6,344 bases of DNA from Actinomycetota bacterium (lineage in GTDB: Bacteria; Actinomycetota; Acidimicrobiia; Acidimicrobiales; Ilumatobacteraceae), in contig SYDZ01000257.1 of NCBI GenBank assembly GCA_005801025.1, positions 1 to 6,344 on the forward strand, read 5' to 3'. Shown here one piece after another: positions 5,363-6,344 of the stretch. Under the pieces are notes generated by a model, which saw only the letters and a list, made by a program, of their open reading frames with translations, searched no databases and was not told where the DNA came from. A program made the position numbers and the translations under genes. How positions within the stretch are numbered: position 1 is the stretch's first letter; every line of letters begins with the position of its first letter.

Positions 5363-6253
5363 ATGGGTGCACTCCACGGAAAAGTTGCGATCGTGACGGG
5401 AGCGGGTCAGGGCGTGGGTCGTTGTCACGCCGAACTTCTAGCAGCCGAAGGCGCTGCTGTGGTGGTCAATGACCTTGGAGAATCTGCTGATGAAGTTGCT
5501 GCCGGCATCGTGGCCGCTGGGGGTCGTTGCGTGGCACAGCGTGGGAGTGTCACCGATTGGTCAGCGGCACAAGCTTTAGTGCAACGCGCCATTGATGAAT
5601 TCGGTGATCTGGATGTTTTGGTCAATAATGCTGGGTTCATTCGTGATGGAATGAGTTTCTCAATGGAAGAGCAACAATTTGACAGCGTTGTCGGAGTGCA
5701 TCTCAAAGGACATTTTGCTCCCGCCCACTTCGCGGCGGTGCATTGGCGCAACGTCGCCAAAGAGATGGGGGAGGGAGCAGTTTTACCAGCTCGGCGCATC
5801 ATCATGACAACCAGCGAAAGTGGTTTGTTCGGTGGCCCAGCGCAGAGCAACTATGGTTCGGCCAAAGGTGGCATCTTGACGATGACTGTGGTTTTAGCGC
5901 GCGAACTCAGCCGTTATAACGTGACGGTGAATTGCATCGCACCGCGAGCGCGTACGCCGATGACGCAAGTGAATCCCAAGTTCGCTCAACCGAGTGAAGG
6001 TTTTGATAAGTATGACCCAGCCAATATCAGTCCGATGGTGGCGTTCTTGGCAAGCGATGCGGCGAGCGAGATCAATGCTCAAACGTTTATCGTCTTAGGG
6101 GATCAGGTCCATCGGATGCGACCTACCGAAATCGCCAATTCGATCTCTGGTGGAGGTCAGAAGTGGACTGTTGAAGGTTTGATTGCGGCTAAGGACGAGA
6201 TGTTTGGCGGAATGCCTTCTGGGATTCCGGTTTGGGGTGGCCCACCGATGTGA
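5363..6253 (+). CDS. SDR family oxidoreductase, multifunctional-enzyme/FabG-like
   Basis: NAD(P)-dependent dehydrogenase, probably of a 3-hydroxyacyl or hydroxysteroid substrate. The 296-residue protein has TGAGQGVG (12-19), Asp37 in VVNDLGES at the end of the second strand (favouring NAD+), NNAG (88-91), Ser151 in MTTSESG, and YGSAK (Tyr164, Lys168), with the standard 13-residue Ser-Tyr spacing. VHLKGHF (112-118) has His where most classical SDRs carry the catalytic Asn. This variant, together with APRARTPMT (193-201), is familiar from an actinobacterial subfamily related to the dehydrogenase part of peroxisomal-type multifunctional enzymes (17-beta-HSD4-like, Hsd4A). About 45 residues follow the core fold and end WGGPPM. 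It stands alone on the plus strand, divergent from the SDR-amidohydrolase-ligase operon, and is likely co-controlled with it. Its stop is 1 base from the convergent upp stop. Confidence 0.92.
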   Translation: MGALHGKVAIVTGAGQGVGRCHAELLAAEGAAVVVNDLGESADEVAAGIVAAGGRCVAQRGSVTDWSAAQALVQRAIDEFGDLDVLVNNAGFIRDGMSFSMEEQQFDSVVGVHLKGHFAPAHFAAVHWRNVAKEMGEGAVLPARRIIMTTSESGLFGGPAQSNYGSAKGGILTMTVVLARELSRYNVTVNCIAPRARTPMTQVNPKFAQPSEGFDKYDPANISPMVAFLASDAASEINAQTFIVLGDQVHRMRPTEIANSISGGGQKWTVEGLIAAKDEMFGGMPSGIPVWGGPPM

Positions 6254-6254
6254 T

Positions 6255-6344
6255 TCAGTGGGGAGCGCCGAATTGACGGTCGCCAGCATCGCCGAGTCCA
6301 GGCACGATAAACGCGTTCTCGTTTAGTCGCTCGTCGAGAGCCGC
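6255..6344 (-). CDS. upp: uracil phosphoribosyltransferase, C-terminal fragment
   Basis: Converts uracil and PRPP to UMP in pyrimidine salvage. Only the last 29 codons and the TGA stop (6257-6255) are in the window; the rest lies beyond the right edge. The visible protein ends with LNENAFIVPGLGDAGDRQFG and a short APH tail. The PGLGDAGDRxFG segment is the highly conserved uracil-binding C-terminus of bacterial UPRTases, and the LNE-x(3)-I-V/L-PG lead-in is also typical. The frame is open right to the edge. It is convergent with the plus-strand SDR, one base between stop codons, so no room for a separate terminator exists. As a housekeeping gene it suggests a chromosomal rather than plasmid location. 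Confidence 0.93.
   Translation of the reverse strand, partial: AALDERLNENAFIVPGLGDAGDRQFGAPH

Noticed and set aside
5425..5850. 141-codon minus-strand open frame opposite the last SDR
   Set aside because: Ser/Thr/Ala/Pro-rich shadow of a clear SDR gene; no start context or family signature.
6241..6262. Possible terminator hairpin CCCAC...GTGGG around the SDR and upp stops
   Set aside because: Only 5 pairs with a 12-base loop and no T run on either side.

Overview
The window reads as a gene-dense stretch of bacterial chromosome, most likely from a medium-GC actinobacterium (by eye about half G+C). The actinobacterial guess rests on family resemblance. The CoA ligase has the FadD1/FadD17-like C-terminal layout, the SnoaL-like and amidohydrolase proteins are of types common in actinobacterial lipid and steroid gene clusters, and one SDR has the 'VHLKGHF' variant motif. 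An aquatic Acidimicrobiia-type host would fit, but that is a guess from composition and gene style.

Layout, left to right. The left edge (1-64, minus strand) looks like the first 21 codons of a quinone-oxidoreductase-like medium-chain dehydrogenase. A short divergent control region carrying two perfect inverted repeats (39-56 and 84-100) leads into a plus-strand pair: a 3-alpha-hydroxysteroid-dehydrogenase/carbonyl-reductase-like SDR (138-923) and a SnoaL/NTF2-like protein (926-1471). This pair converges, with a 6-base overlap, on a minus-strand three-gene operon transcribed from about 5279 down to 1466: SDR, then amidohydrolase_2-family protein, then fatty-acid/steroid-type acyl-CoA ligase. 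Both junctions in that operon are 4-base start/stop overlaps (GTGA and ATGA). A second divergent region (5280-5362), with a TGACAC-G-GTATCA near-palindrome, separates the operon from a further plus-strand SDR (5363-6253). One base beyond that SDR's stop codon lies the stop codon of a minus-strand gene cut by the right edge. Its 29 visible residues are the diagnostic C-terminus of uracil phosphoribosyltransferase (upp).

How the genes may work together. Three SDRs of different subfamilies, a CoA ligase, a SnoaL-like lyase/isomerase candidate and an amidohydrolase_2 enzyme form a plausible catabolic cassette for a hydroxylated lipid or steroid-like carboxylic acid. The proposed steps are oxidation of hydroxyl groups by the SDRs, CoA activation by the ligase, dehydration or isomerisation by the SnoaL-like protein, and C-C or C-N cleavage or decarboxylation by the amidohydrolase. 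The substrate is not shown by the sequence. The analogy with bile-acid/steroid pathways (3-alpha-HSD plus SnoaL-like plus CoA ligase) is inference. No tRNA, rRNA, CRISPR array, insertion sequence or convincing intrinsic terminator was seen, and no stretch over 300 bases lacks a gene.
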